From: Streptomyces sp. NBC_00224 | Lineage (GTDB): Bacteria; Actinomycetota; Actinomycetes; Streptomycetales; Streptomycetaceae | DNA: 64,000 bases | Direction of reading: 5' to 3' | Assembly: GCF_041435195.1 (NCBI RefSeq) | Contig: NZ_CP108107.1 | Span: forward strand, 124,001 to 188,000 | Shown: in pieces, positions 51,077 through 58,786 of the stretch | Numbering within the stretch: the first letter of the stretch is position 1 | Layout of the letters: the number at the start of each line of letters is the position of its first letter | Position numbers and translations under genes: made by a program | Notes under the pieces: model-generated | Seen by the model: the letters and a program-made list of their open reading frames with translations, nothing else | Database searches by the model: none | Told to the model about the DNA's origin: nothing

Positions 51077-51240
51077 CCCTCGTTGGTGCCCTGAACGATG
51101 AGTTCGCGGATGAACTCGGCGAGGGCGACGAAGACGTGGAAGACGAGTCGGCCGCCGGGGGTGGTGGTGTCGAGTGCCTCGTGGAGCGAGGTGAAACCGA
51201 TGCCGCGCTTGCGCAGGCCGGAGCCGTTGGCTTTCGAGCC
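51077..51240 (-). pseudogene. Serine recombinase (resolvase) remnant
   Basis: The minus strand encodes LRKRGIGFTSLHEALDTTTPGGRLVFHVFVALAEFIRELIVQGTNEG in pieces. This is the central helical part of a resolvase/invertase catalytic domain with its conserved region before the long E-helix. The N-terminal catalytic Ser part and C-terminal HTH are absent. It directly abuts the stop of the GpsA-like gene, so it marks an old mobile-element junction. Confidence 0.8.
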
Positions 51241-51241
51241 G

Positions 51242-52246
51242 TCAGAGCCCGTAGCGCTCGGGTTTCGGGGTGCGGGACATCAGCAACTCAGCGGCTTGCG
51301 CGGCGGTGAGCTGCCCGTTGATGACGCCAACGACGACCTCAGTGATGGGCATCTCCACGCCGTGCCTTTGGGCCAAGGAGAGAAGCGCTGTGGACGACTT
51401 GACGCCCTCGGCGGTCTGGGTGGTGGCCGCGGTTGCCTGTGCGAGACTCAGGCCTTCGCCCAGATACCGACCGAAGGTCCGGTTGCGGGAGAGCGGCGAA
51501 GAGCAGGTCGCGATCAGGTCGCCCACCCCAGCCAGTCCGGAGAACGAGATCGGGTCGGCGCCGAGTACCGCGCCGAGCCGGGCGGTCTCCGCAAGTCCCC
51601 GGGTCATCAGCACGGCGGTCGCGTTGTCGCCGAGGCCCAGCCCACCTGCCAGGCCGACGGCCAGGGCAATGACGTTCTTGACCGCGCCGCCGAGCTCGCA
51701 GCCCACGATGTCCGTGTTGGTGTACGGGCGGAAGTACGAGGTGAGGAACGCGCCTTGTAGCCGCTCGGCCACCATGTGGTCGGGGCAGGCGATGACGGAG
51801 GCGGCAGGCCGACGGGCGGCGACCTCCCGGGCCAGGTTCGGTCCGGAGAGCACCGCGACGCGTTCGGCGGGTAGGCCTGCCACCTGGCGGATCACCTGCG
51901 ACATGCGCAGGCCGCTGTCGGTCTCGATGCCCTTCATCAGGCTGACCACGATGGTGGACGGGCCGATCAGGGGCGCCCATGCGGCGAGGTTGGCGCGAAG
52001 GGTCTGCGCGGGAATCGACACCACCGCGATGTCGGCTCCGGCGAGCGCCTGGGCGGGGTCCGTGGTCGCGCGCAGCGAGGCGGGCAGGTCGATGTCGGGC
52101 AGGTAGTCGGGGTTCACGTGGCGGGTGTTGATCGCGTCGGCGATCTCGCTGCGGCGGGCATGGACGGTGACGTCGGTGCTGGCGTCGGCGAGTACGGCCG
52201 CGACCGTTGTGCCCCACGAACCGGCTGAAAGGACCGCCGCCTTCAT
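51242..52246 (-). CDS. GpsA-like NAD(P)-dependent glycerol-3-phosphate dehydrogenase family
   Basis: This 334-residue enzyme has Rossmann motif VLSAGSWGTTVAAVLA, HARR after strand 2, the VVSLMKGIE segment, VLSGPNLAREVA and the catalytic Lys region GGAVKNVIALAVGLAGGLGLGDN. It matches GpsA throughout, although the first motif has Ser where Gly is usual (SAGSWGT). It starts 36 bp behind the methyltransferase gene in the RiPP operon and may be co-opted for tailoring, or be a plain second gpsA. Housekeeping gpsA in Streptomyces lies in a different, conserved setting. Confidence 0.9.
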   Translation of the reverse strand: MKAAVLSAGSWGTTVAAVLADASTDVTVHARRSEIADAINTRHVNPDYLPDIDLPASLRATTDPAQALAGADIAVVSIPAQTLRANLAAWAPLIGPSTIVVSLMKGIETDSGLRMSQVIRQVAGLPAERVAVLSGPNLAREVAARRPAASVIACPDHMVAERLQGAFLTSYFRPYTNTDIVGCELGGAVKNVIALAVGLAGGLGLGDNATAVLMTRGLAETARLGAVLGADPISFSGLAGVGDLIATCSSPLSRNRTFGRYLGEGLSLAQATAATTQTAEGVKSSTALLSLAQRHGVEMPITEVVVGVINGQLTAAQAAELLMSRTPKPERYGL

Positions 52247-52282
52247 CGTCTTCGTCTTCCTCTCGTCGGTGACGTACGGAGC

Positions 52283-53065
52283 CTATAGACCCGCGGGTCC
52301 CTGAGGCTGCGGGCGGCGCAGGGTCAGCGTCAGAGCCCGGCGGCCTGCGAGGCGGTCAAGCATGCGGTGCGCCTCGCCGAGCATGTTCTGGGCTTGCGTG
52401 TCGCCCAGCTCGCGGCGCAGCTCGTCTGCGTGCGCGATCCACAGCCGGTACAGGCGGGCCCACATGGCAGGCTCGCCGGGCCTCTCGTCCACGTACTCGA
52501 CGGTGAAGCCCGCGGCCTGCTCCTGCTCGGTGACGGTGGTGGTGTCGCGGCGTACGGCGCGGGTGAGGACGGCGCGGCCGCCGGGCTTGAGGATCCGGTG
52601 CATCTCCCGCAGAGCCGCCGCGCGGTCCGCGGCGCAGCTGAGGGCGTCCACGCAGATCACCCCGTCCGCCTGGGCGTCGGGCAAGCCGGACGCCTCCAGC
52701 GTTCCCACGGCGAAGGCCGCCTGGCCCGGGGGGACGAAGGTGCATCTGCGGGTGGTGGCGAGCTGGATGGCGACCGGGGAGAGGTCGATGCCGATCAACC
52801 GCACGGCCAGGGCGCGAGCGAGCCACAGGCCTACCCCGCCGCTCCCGCACCCCATGTCCACGAGGAGTTGGCCGGGCCCCAGACGCAGGCGGCCCACGAG
52901 CGTGGCGAGCAGCCGCCAGTCGCACGAGCTGTCCGCGGCGACTTCGGTGGCGTAGGCGTCTCCCATGGCCTCGGCGTACAGCGCGGCCACCAGGCAGGTG
53001 CGGGACCGTGCGCGGTGGAAAGCGTCGAAGCCCGCCCGGAGGTGGTGCTCGGTGGTGCTGTTCAC
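52283..53065 (-). CDS. Class I SAM-dependent methyltransferase in the RiPP operon
   Basis: This 260-residue methyltransferase has motif I LLVDMGCGSGGVGLWLARAL, acidic loop IGIDLSPVAI and VDALSCAADRAAALREMHRILKPGGRAVLTR. GTG at 53065 overlaps the YcaO stop as GTGA, so it is translationally coupled. A longer frame lies inside the YcaO gene. The target may be the modified precursor peptide (N-, O- or S-methylation) or a small intermediate. Fold and SAM binding are secure; substrate is inferred from operon context. Confidence 0.92.
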   Translation of the reverse strand: MNSTTEHHLRAGFDAFHRARSRTCLVAALYAEAMGDAYATEVAADSSCDWRLLATLVGRLRLGPGQLLVDMGCGSGGVGLWLARALAVRLIGIDLSPVAIQLATTRRCTFVPPGQAAFAVGTLEASGLPDAQADGVICVDALSCAADRAAALREMHRILKPGGRAVLTRAVRRDTTTVTEQEQAAGFTVEYVDERPGEPAMWARLYRLWIAHADELRRELGDTQAQNMLGEAHRMLDRLAGRRALTLTLRRPQPQGPAGL

Positions 53066-54216
53066 CGGGGCACCGCCTTGCGGATTCTGGAGCGTGCGCC
53101 GGGACAGATGACCTTGACGGCGGCTACCCGGTCGTCGGCAGCGGACAAGATCAGGCGGATGGGTTCGTGCCCGGTGACCTGGTGGATGCGGCGGGCGACG
53201 CGGGCGCTCTGCTTGGGGAAGGAGGCGGCGAACCGCAGAGGCGCGGCGTCGGCCGCCCACGCTGGCCACGGCATGTGCGGCCCTGGGGAGGAGGTGAAGC
53301 GGGGCGGGCCGGTGGTGGCGTCGTGGTGGGAGGGCAGGTCGTCGCGGGTCCCGGCGATGGAGGTGAGGCGGGACTGCACGGCCTCGGTGATGGCACGGGA
53401 GAGCGCGATGTGCGGAGTCCCGTGGCATCCGCTCCCGGCGAAGACAGCCGCCGGGTAGTCCTCGCACCACACGAACGCCAGGCACACCGGGACGGCGTAA
53501 GCGTTGTCCACGGCCGCGATTTCGACCGCCACGCCTGCTTGCCGGAGTCGGTCGAGGAGCGTGCGACAGTACGGATCGTCGACCGAAGCGGGGTCGATCA
53601 GCTGACGGTGGGTGCCGCCTTTGATCTCATCGGCGAACAGGGCGTCGCGCTCGACGACTTCGTACAGGGCGTGCAGCAGTGCTTCGGGGCGGGTGGTGCC
53701 GCAGGCCAGGCCGGTGCTGGTGGCGCGGAACAGGTCCGGCTCCCACAGCGGCCGGCACCCGTGGCGGCGCACCAAACCCAGGGGCACCGGCACCTGGCGC
53801 CCGCTGATCAGTCCGGTGCCGTACATCCACTCCAGCTGCACCTTCTCCGCGCCAGTCAGGGCCTCGCCGCTCACCTTCACCGGCAGGGCCGCCAGCGGGT
53901 AGGGCAGGTCGATGTCGGCGGCGGCCGCCCGCAACTCGACTGTCCGGGGCTGCTCGACGTGCCATAGCTCGATGGCTTCCATCACGGCGGAGGTCTTCGC
54001 CAGCAGGTCGGTGGCGCCCTTGCCCTGGGTGGCGACCAGGGTTTTGGCGGCGGGGCGGATCGCCGTCCACACCGGCAGACCCAGATGGTCGAGGCCGGTC
54101 AGCCGGGCGACGCGGGTGATCCCGTAGCGTCGCAGCAGGGGCTTTAAGACCGCCCACGTCTCCTCCGGGCTTCGCGCCCGTACCGTCCCGTCCAGCGTCA
54201 GCACGTCATCGGGCAT
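53062..54216 (-). CDS. YcaO-domain cyclodehydratase/thioamidation enzyme
   Basis: This 384-residue YcaO protein has ATP-binding glutamates in KTSAVMEAIELWHVE, ATSTGLACG, then EALLHALYEVVERDALF and SRAITEAVQSRLTSI. YcaO enzymes phosphorylate backbone amides; with a TfuA partner they install thioamides. The C-terminus (RIRKAVPR) lacks the Pro-rich tail of azoline-forming members, consistent with a thioamide type. Codon 24 is TTA (54147-54145), a rare bldA-dependent codon. It overlaps the TfuA gene by 11 bases and the methyltransferase by four. Confidence 0.95.
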   Translation of the reverse strand: MPDDVLTLDGTVRARSPEETWAVLKPLLRRYGITRVARLTGLDHLGLPVWTAIRPAAKTLVATQGKGATDLLAKTSAVMEAIELWHVEQPRTVELRAAAADIDLPYPLAALPVKVSGEALTGAEKVQLEWMYGTGLISGRQVPVPLGLVRRHGCRPLWEPDLFRATSTGLACGTTRPEALLHALYEVVERDALFADEIKGGTHRQLIDPASVDDPYCRTLLDRLRQAGVAVEIAAVDNAYAVPVCLAFVWCEDYPAAVFAGSGCHGTPHIALSRAITEAVQSRLTSIAGTRDDLPSHHDATTGPPRFTSSPGPHMPWPAWAADAAPLRFAASFPKQSARVARRIHQVTGHEPIRLILSAADDRVAAVKVICPGARSRIRKAVPR

Positions 54217-55456
54217 CGGTCAGCTTCCTTGTCTGCTCCTGGTCGTGGACGAGCCCGGCCATGAAGACCTTCAGCTCCTCGGTCGCATGCGCGCTGCTCC
54301 GGAATCCCCGAGAGGCCGCCGCCTCCTCCAGACGGGCGGGCGCTATGTCCCACAGGCGCAGCAGCACCCGGCGCGTCGTGTCCTCGTCCACGGCCTGCGG
54401 ACAGAACCCGGCTTGGGCACGGCGGGCGGTGTCGTTGCACGCCGTATACCGGGTGATGGCTGCCCGGTCGGCGGCCGTCTCCCGCTCCAGCAGGCGCGCC
54501 ACCGTCCCGCTGTCACGCAGGTCCGGCTGAGGGCGGAAGAGGACATGCGCGGGCGGGGCGCCCTCAGGTGCCACGCTCCGGATCCGCTCCGCCAGTGGCA
54601 TCCCCCGCGTCCCGTCACCGGGGTGGCGGGAGAGGTGGTCCAAGAAGCCGGACCACACCTGTGGGAAGACGGGATCGAACAGCTGCTGGTAGGCCACGCG
54701 CTGAGCGGTGTGAAGGAGCACGCCGTCGACGTTCTGCGTGGCGAATGCGTTGCCCCACCGCCGGAAGTAGCCGCTCTCCCCCGCCCCCGTCGTCGAGCGC
54801 CAGAGCGGCAGCGGGCCGGCCAGCGCCACCTGGACGGCTTCGAGCGCGTCGTCGCGCTTGACGTCGGCGAAGAACGGATCCGCGGCCTTGTGTTCTTCGA
54901 GCCAGGCCGCCAGCGTTCGCGCGCCGCGTCTGCGGCAGACGGCCAGGACCGCGGCGACCGTGCGCTGCGGGTAGTAGACCGCCCGCGCAGCCTCCAACAG
55001 CGCGGCTGCGGCCTCGCGCGTCACCACCCTCTCACCGACGGCGAGCCTGAAGGCCTGACGGACGTTCACCAGTGGCCAGGTCAGCGCCCGCAGATCACCG
55101 TCCGGTGCCTGGCCGACCGCCACCTCGTCGTCCCCGTCGATCTCTCCTCGCCGGTAGGCGCGGAAGACGCGGCCCACTCCGGTCATCCCGAACCGGTGGA
55201 GCTCGGCCGCGCGCAGCGCCCCCACGGACGCGGCCCCGATCACGCGGACGCCCCGGTCGAGCAGGCCCACGAGTTCCTTGTGGCGTACGGCGGGGGCCTG
55301 GTGCCAGGCCCCGTCGATGACCACCACCGTGTCTTCGCTGACGATCGCCGGGTCGAACAGGTCCCCGTGGCGCACCGGCTGCAACACCCGGATGCGGGGC
55401 GTGGCCAGGACCGGCTCCGCGCGGCCCAGGGTCGGGCCGACGTACACGTGGATCAC
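54206..55456 (-). CDS. TfuA-like protein, YcaO partner
   Basis: This 416-residue protein has the TfuA-like core: VYVGPTLG at the N-terminus, GVRVIGAASVGALRAAEL near residue 75 and GRVFRAYRRGEIDGDDEVAV. In thioamide pathways TfuA is proposed to deliver sulphur to YcaO. GTG at 55456 is chosen as it precedes the conserved IHVYVG strand; a longer frame crosses the precursor gene. The C-terminal 190 residues are more divergent and Arg-rich. It lies behind the precursor gene and a strong hairpin. Confidence 0.93.
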   Translation of the reverse strand: MIHVYVGPTLGRAEPVLATPRIRVLQPVRHGDLFDPAIVSEDTVVVIDGAWHQAPAVRHKELVGLLDRGVRVIGAASVGALRAAELHRFGMTGVGRVFRAYRRGEIDGDDEVAVGQAPDGDLRALTWPLVNVRQAFRLAVGERVVTREAAAALLEAARAVYYPQRTVAAVLAVCRRRGARTLAAWLEEHKAADPFFADVKRDDALEAVQVALAGPLPLWRSTTGAGESGYFRRWGNAFATQNVDGVLLHTAQRVAYQQLFDPVFPQVWSGFLDHLSRHPGDGTRGMPLAERIRSVAPEGAPPAHVLFRPQPDLRDSGTVARLLERETAADRAAITRYTACNDTARRAQAGFCPQAVDEDTTRRVLLRLWDIAPARLEEAAASRGFRSSAHATEELKVFMAGLVHDQEQTRKLTDAR

Positions 55457-55481
55457 CGTGCAGCACCACCTTCGAAACGGG

Positions 55482-55520
55482 CCTGCGGTGCCGGAGGGAC
55501 CTCGTCTCCGGCACCGCAGG
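55482..55520 (-). terminator. Hairpin between precursor peptide gene and tfuA-like gene
   Basis: CCTGCGGTGCCGGAG and its perfect 15-bp complement enclose a nine-base loop, starting 14 bases after the precursor stop. It would act as a partial terminator and 3'-end stabiliser, giving more precursor than enzyme mRNA, as in many RiPP operons. Confidence 0.75.
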
Positions 55521-55533
55521 GCCGATGGGAGGG

Positions 55534-55662
55534 TCAGGGACCCTCGTCCTCCACGTCCTCGATGCGCACCACGCCCGACAGCGCAACGATCGAGATGACG
55601 CCGCCCGGCGCGTCCACCACGACGGGCCCCTGCAGGGCTTGTTCGGACTTGGACTGCTCCAT
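55534..55662 (-). CDS. Putative RiPP precursor peptide (42 aa)
   Basis: The peptide has a hydrophilic leader (MEQSKSEQALQG), then VVVDAPGG, a hydrophobic VISIVALSGVVRI stretch and an acidic C-terminus EDVEDEGP. It contains no Cys, Thr or Tyr and only four Ser, so azol(in)e or lanthionine formation is limited; backbone thioamidation needs no special side chain. AGGAGGAATCC precedes the ATG perfectly. It is the first gene upstream of TfuA-YcaO, with hairpins on both sides. The precursor role is inferred from position, size and sequence character. Confidence 0.75.
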   Translation of the reverse strand: MEQSKSEQALQGPVVVDAPGGVISIVALSGVVRIEDVEDEGP

Positions 55663-55677
55663 GGATTCCTCCTCTCG

Positions 55678-55706
55678 TAGGGCGCGGACCGGATGCCCGC
55701 GCCCTA
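55678..55706 (-). promoter_or_regulatory. Leader hairpin just upstream of the precursor Shine-Dalgarno
   Basis: TAGGGCGCGG and CCGCGCCCTA form a perfect 10-bp stem with a nine-base loop, ending about five bases from the AGGAGG. It may stabilise the 5' end of a highly abundant precursor mRNA. Confidence 0.6.
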
Positions 55707-55784
55707 TGGGTGATGGATGCCGCCCCCTCGGGGGAAGGGGCGGGAAGGGGGCCACCGGATCCGCAGCGGGCGGGCCCCTCCGGC

Positions 55785-55860
55785 GCCGCCCCGGCGAAAA
55801 AGGGTCGCCGGGGCGGCAACGCTCCGCGCCGGAGGGTGGAGAGCGGCGCCGGCGCGGAGC
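55785..55860 (-). terminator. Two tandem hairpins upstream of the precursor gene
   Basis: A 13-bp perfect stem (GCCGCCCCGGCGA, 55785-55797, with 55805-55817) is preceded in the minus-strand transcript by a 12-bp stem (55821-55832 with 55849-55860). They directly follow the possible small gene at 55865-56024 and could terminate it, isolating the precursor transcript. Confidence 0.65.
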
Positions 55861-55864
55861 CGTC

Positions 55865-56024
55865 TCAGGTCCGCGACACCGCGTATCGCAACAGCTGTTC
55901 CACCGCGCCAGCCCGCCGCAGTGCCGACCGGACGGGCACGCGCCAGGGTCCTGGCGAGCCGGATGTCGCGGGAGATGGTCGTGGGGGAAGGGGGCGTTCC
56001 CTGCTGTTCGGGTGTGGCGGTCAT
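55865..56024 (-). other. Possible small, frameshifted peptide gene
   Basis: ATG at 56024 has a strong Shine-Dalgarno (GGAAGGACC). It encodes MTATPEQQG and then TISRDIRLARTLARA. A +1 shift near 55930 would lead to VPVRSALRRAGAVEQLLRYAVSRT and a stop at 55865, five bases before the hairpin at 55860. Without the shift the frame reads on through both hairpins to 55704, which is less plausible. It could be a second small peptide of the RiPP locus, a decayed gene, or a sequence error. Confidence 0.35.
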
Positions 56025-56081
56025 CGGGGTCCTTCCGCAGGCTTCGGCGTGGCTCTCGGGCCCGCGCGCCGTACGCAGTAA

Positions 56082-56095
56082 GTAACCGCCGTTAC
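56082..56095. promoter_or_regulatory. Inverted repeat between RiPP operon and TPR regulator
   Basis: GTAAC-CGCC-GTTAC lies midway between the divergent starts at 56024 and 56203. It is an obvious candidate operator for the TPR regulator. Confidence 0.55.
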
Positions 56096-56202
56096 CGGTG
56101 GGCCGGCCATGACCAACCGTCGGTGGCCTGCTTGCACGCACCCTGTCGTATTGACCGCTTCTTTACCCGTTGAGGGTGGGTCTCCGGTTCTACGGTGGAG
56201 CC

Positions 56203-57471
56203 ATGGACCGCAAGCGCAACGCGGCGCTGATCCGCTGGATGGCCAAGTACACGATGACGACCCGCGAGTTCTCGGACGCCCTCAACGGCTACATCGGGGA
56301 ACTGACCGGCCGCCAGGGGATCGTCACCGAGCGCACCGTCCTCAAGTGGCGTGCGGGCGAGATCCGCTGGCCCCAGACCGTCCAGCGCGCCGCGATCCAG
56401 GCCGTCACCGGGCAGGCGCCCTCCGACTTAGGGTTCGTCGCCCCCACGCGCAGCACCCGACGGCAGAAGGAGGGCTCGGCCGTGCACCGTCGCCGTTTCG
56501 TCACTGTCACCACCGGAACGGCCCTCGGCGCCCTCATGCCCGTCCCCGTCAAGGGCCCAAGCCCGCGCGTCGGCGCCCCGGATGTGGAGCTGCTGACCGC
56601 CAAGCTCGCGGCGGTCGTGGCGTCCGACAACCGGCACGGCGGCACTACGAAAGTCGAAGTCCGCGCCGCCCAGCTCGCCCGCCAGACCCTTGCCCTTCAA
56701 CAGCACGGCACCGTCACTTCCCGGGTCCGCGGGCAGCTGTACTCGCTTGCCGCCGCGTTCACCTCCTCCGCCATGTGGGCCGCCATCGACGGCCACCGCC
56801 TGGACGCCGCGCAACAGCACATGCAACAAGCCGTCACCCTGGCCGGCCTGTCCGGCGATACCGCCATCGTCTTCCGCGTCTGGGGGCACGCCGGAGCGCT
56901 CTACCGCCACCTCGGCCGCTACACCGACGCCCTCGCCGCCGACGACGCCGCCCGCTCCACCAGCATCGTGCGCCGCGACCCGCTCTACGCCTCCCTCGCC
57001 CACGCCCGCACCGCCGTCCACCATGGCGACCTGCGCGACCACAACGCCGTCAAGCGCAGCATCGGCCACGCCCACGATGCCCTCACCCGCGCCGACACCA
57101 CGGCCCCGCGACCGCCCTGGATGCTGTTCTACGACCAGGCCGAACTGGAACTCCTCGGACTCATCGCGCACGTCTCCCTCCACCACTGGGCCGACGCCGA
57201 AGCCCACGCCCACCGCCACCTCGCCCTGCTGCGCCCCGACCTTGTACGCAACCGCTCCCTGGCCCTGGCCCACATGGCCCGCGCCCAGCTCGAACAAGGC
57301 GCCCTCGAAGCAGCCGTCTCCTCCGCACACGCCATCCCGCCCGACGCCTGGCACGGCCGGACTGGAAAGCTCGTCAAAGGCTTCACCGGCCGCCTGTCCG
57401 GCCTCACCTCCAACGACCCGGCGGCCCGGTCCTGGGCCGACTACACCCGAGAGAAAGGCATGTTCACGTGA
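56203..57471 (+). CDS. HTH-TPR regulator of the RiPP locus, with a TTA codon
   Basis: This 422-residue regulator has an N-terminal HTH-like domain (IRWMAKYTMTTREFSDALNGYIG, then TERTVLKWRAGEIRWP). A linker with HRRRFVTVTTGTALGAL and TPR helices such as LARQTLALQQHGT and LYRHLGRYTDALAADDAA follow. Codon 76 is TTA (56428-56430), so translation should need the bldA tRNA. GTGGAG lies before the ATG. It is divergent from the precursor operon with an inverted repeat between, and translationally coupled to the acetyltransferase behind it. It is the best candidate for pathway-specific control. Confidence 0.88.
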   Translation: MDRKRNAALIRWMAKYTMTTREFSDALNGYIGELTGRQGIVTERTVLKWRAGEIRWPQTVQRAAIQAVTGQAPSDLGFVAPTRSTRRQKEGSAVHRRRFVTVTTGTALGALMPVPVKGPSPRVGAPDVELLTAKLAAVVASDNRHGGTTKVEVRAAQLARQTLALQQHGTVTSRVRGQLYSLAAAFTSSAMWAAIDGHRLDAAQQHMQQAVTLAGLSGDTAIVFRVWGHAGALYRHLGRYTDALAADDAARSTSIVRRDPLYASLAHARTAVHHGDLRDHNAVKRSIGHAHDALTRADTTAPRPPWMLFYDQAELELLGLIAHVSLHHWADAEAHAHRHLALLRPDLVRNRSLALAHMARAQLEQGALEAAVSSAHAIPPDAWHGRTGKLVKGFTGRLSGLTSNDPAARSWADYTREKGMFT

Positions 57472-58010
57472 CCGTTGAGCTGCGCCACTACCGCGATGTC
57501 GAAGAAGTCCGGAACACGATCGTGGACATCCACGTCGAAGTACGGCAACGGGACTTCAAGCTCGTCGGCGACTTCTATAGCGCGGAGCGGTTCAACGACC
57601 GGCTGACCAACCACAGCTCGGCACCCGGCTGGGAGGCCGTCATCGCCTGCGACGACGGCACACCGGCCGGATTCGCCTACGCCACCCCCCTCGGCCCCAA
57701 AACCCGCTGGTGGTCCGCCATGACCACACCATTGCCCGACGGCTACACCGAGGAGAACGGCACCCGCACCCTCGCGCTCAACGAGATCGTCATACGCCGC
57801 ACCTGGCGCGGCACCGGCCTCGCCCACCGCATCCACGAGGACCTGCTGACCGGTCGCACCGAGGAACGAGCGACGCTGCTGGTCAACCCGAAGGCCGGCG
57901 ATGGGAAAGTCCAGGCCGTCTACGAGCGGTGGGGCTACGAGAGGATCGGCGACCAGCAGCCCTTCCCCGACTCTCCCGTCTTCGCCGCCATGATGCGATC
58001 CTTGCACTAA
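57468..58010 (+). CDS. GNAT-family N-acetyltransferase
   Basis: This 180-residue acetyltransferase starts with GTG overlapping the regulator stop as GTGA. The GNAT core is visible: LALNEIVIRRTWRGTGLAHRIHEDLL (motif A, with R-x-x-G-x-G/A variant RGTGLA), then ERATLLVNPKAGDGKVQAVYERWGYERIGD (motif B). It could acetylate the RiPP, give self-protection, or be unrelated cargo. Coupling to the TTA-containing regulator means it too is indirectly bldA-dependent. Confidence 0.9.
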   Translation: MTVELRHYRDVEEVRNTIVDIHVEVRQRDFKLVGDFYSAERFNDRLTNHSSAPGWEAVIACDDGTPAGFAYATPLGPKTRWWSAMTTPLPDGYTEENGTRTLALNEIVIRRTWRGTGLAHRIHEDLLTGRTEERATLLVNPKAGDGKVQAVYERWGYERIGDQQPFPDSPVFAAMMRSLH

Positions 58011-58060
58011 GGGTTCGAAACTGGCAGGAACCGTGCCACGAGCCACCCACGAGGGGATCG

Positions 58061-58723
58061 CTACTCCGGCACGACGCCTTGCACGGCGTCGGCTTCGCTG
58101 CGCAGGGTCCGCCATGCAGCGCGGACCCGCTGCTCAGGAGTTGCCTCGTTCAGGATGCGCTTCATCTCGGCGACCTGGAGCTGGACCTGGATGGAGCGGA
58201 ACGTCAGGTCACCGGCAGCGGTCTCATCCACGGTCGCGATTTCCTCTATGCGCCGTTGGTAGCCGTTGGCGAGAAGGAGGCCCAGACGGTCAACTGCCTG
58301 GGCGTCGGGCAGGACGCCCCACTCATCCGCTTGCGGCGCTGCGGCAGATGCTGGCCGCAGGACCTTGTTCGTGCTCCGGTCGATGACCTCGCCCCAGTAC
58401 TCTGCCGCGACCGTGCCGGGGCTGACATACCAGCTATCCGGCTCTCCCCACGGCTCCAGGGCTCCGGCGTTGGGTACCAGGTGTCTCCACATCCTCCAGT
58501 AGCGGATGCCCCCCTCCGGGGCCACGGTTATGCGGATCTGTGTGCGTCCCGGGTCGCTCAAAGCGGTGTCCGCCGGGTTCGTACTGTCTGTGAGCCACAG
58601 CAGCGGCATGGCGCAGTCGATGTGCTCGGCAGCCAGGGATGTCGGCCGTATTTGCCCGGCGGCGGCGATCTCCTTCCAGGAGGCGAGGCTGGTGTAGTGG
58701 AAGAGCACGTGGGGTTCCGTCAC
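58061..58723 (-). CDS. Hypothetical protein with ART-like N-terminus
   Basis: This protein of about 220 residues starts at GTG 58723: TEPHVLFHYTSLASWKEIAAAGQIRPT. The HYTS opening and following PLLWLTDS recall ADP-ribosyltransferase-like folds of the DarT/RES/2'-phosphotransferase group, but the similarity is short and no catalytic set is certain. The C-terminal third is helical (VQLQVAEMKRILNEATPEQRVRAAWRTL). The longer frame to 58864 includes a recombinase-like remnant. Neighbours suggest an accessory locus. Confidence 0.65.
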   Translation of the reverse strand: MTEPHVLFHYTSLASWKEIAAAGQIRPTSLAAEHIDCAMPLLWLTDSTNPADTALSDPGRTQIRITVAPEGGIRYWRMWRHLVPNAGALEPWGEPDSWYVSPGTVAAEYWGEVIDRSTNKVLRPASAAAPQADEWGVLPDAQAVDRLGLLLANGYQRRIEEIATVDETAAGDLTFRSIQVQLQVAEMKRILNEATPEQRVRAAWRTLRSEADAVQGVVPE

Positions 58724-58786
58724 GGGTGACAGTCTCCCGGACGCGCAATGCTCACCAGGACTTCGCCGTGGAAACCCGTCGGCCTC

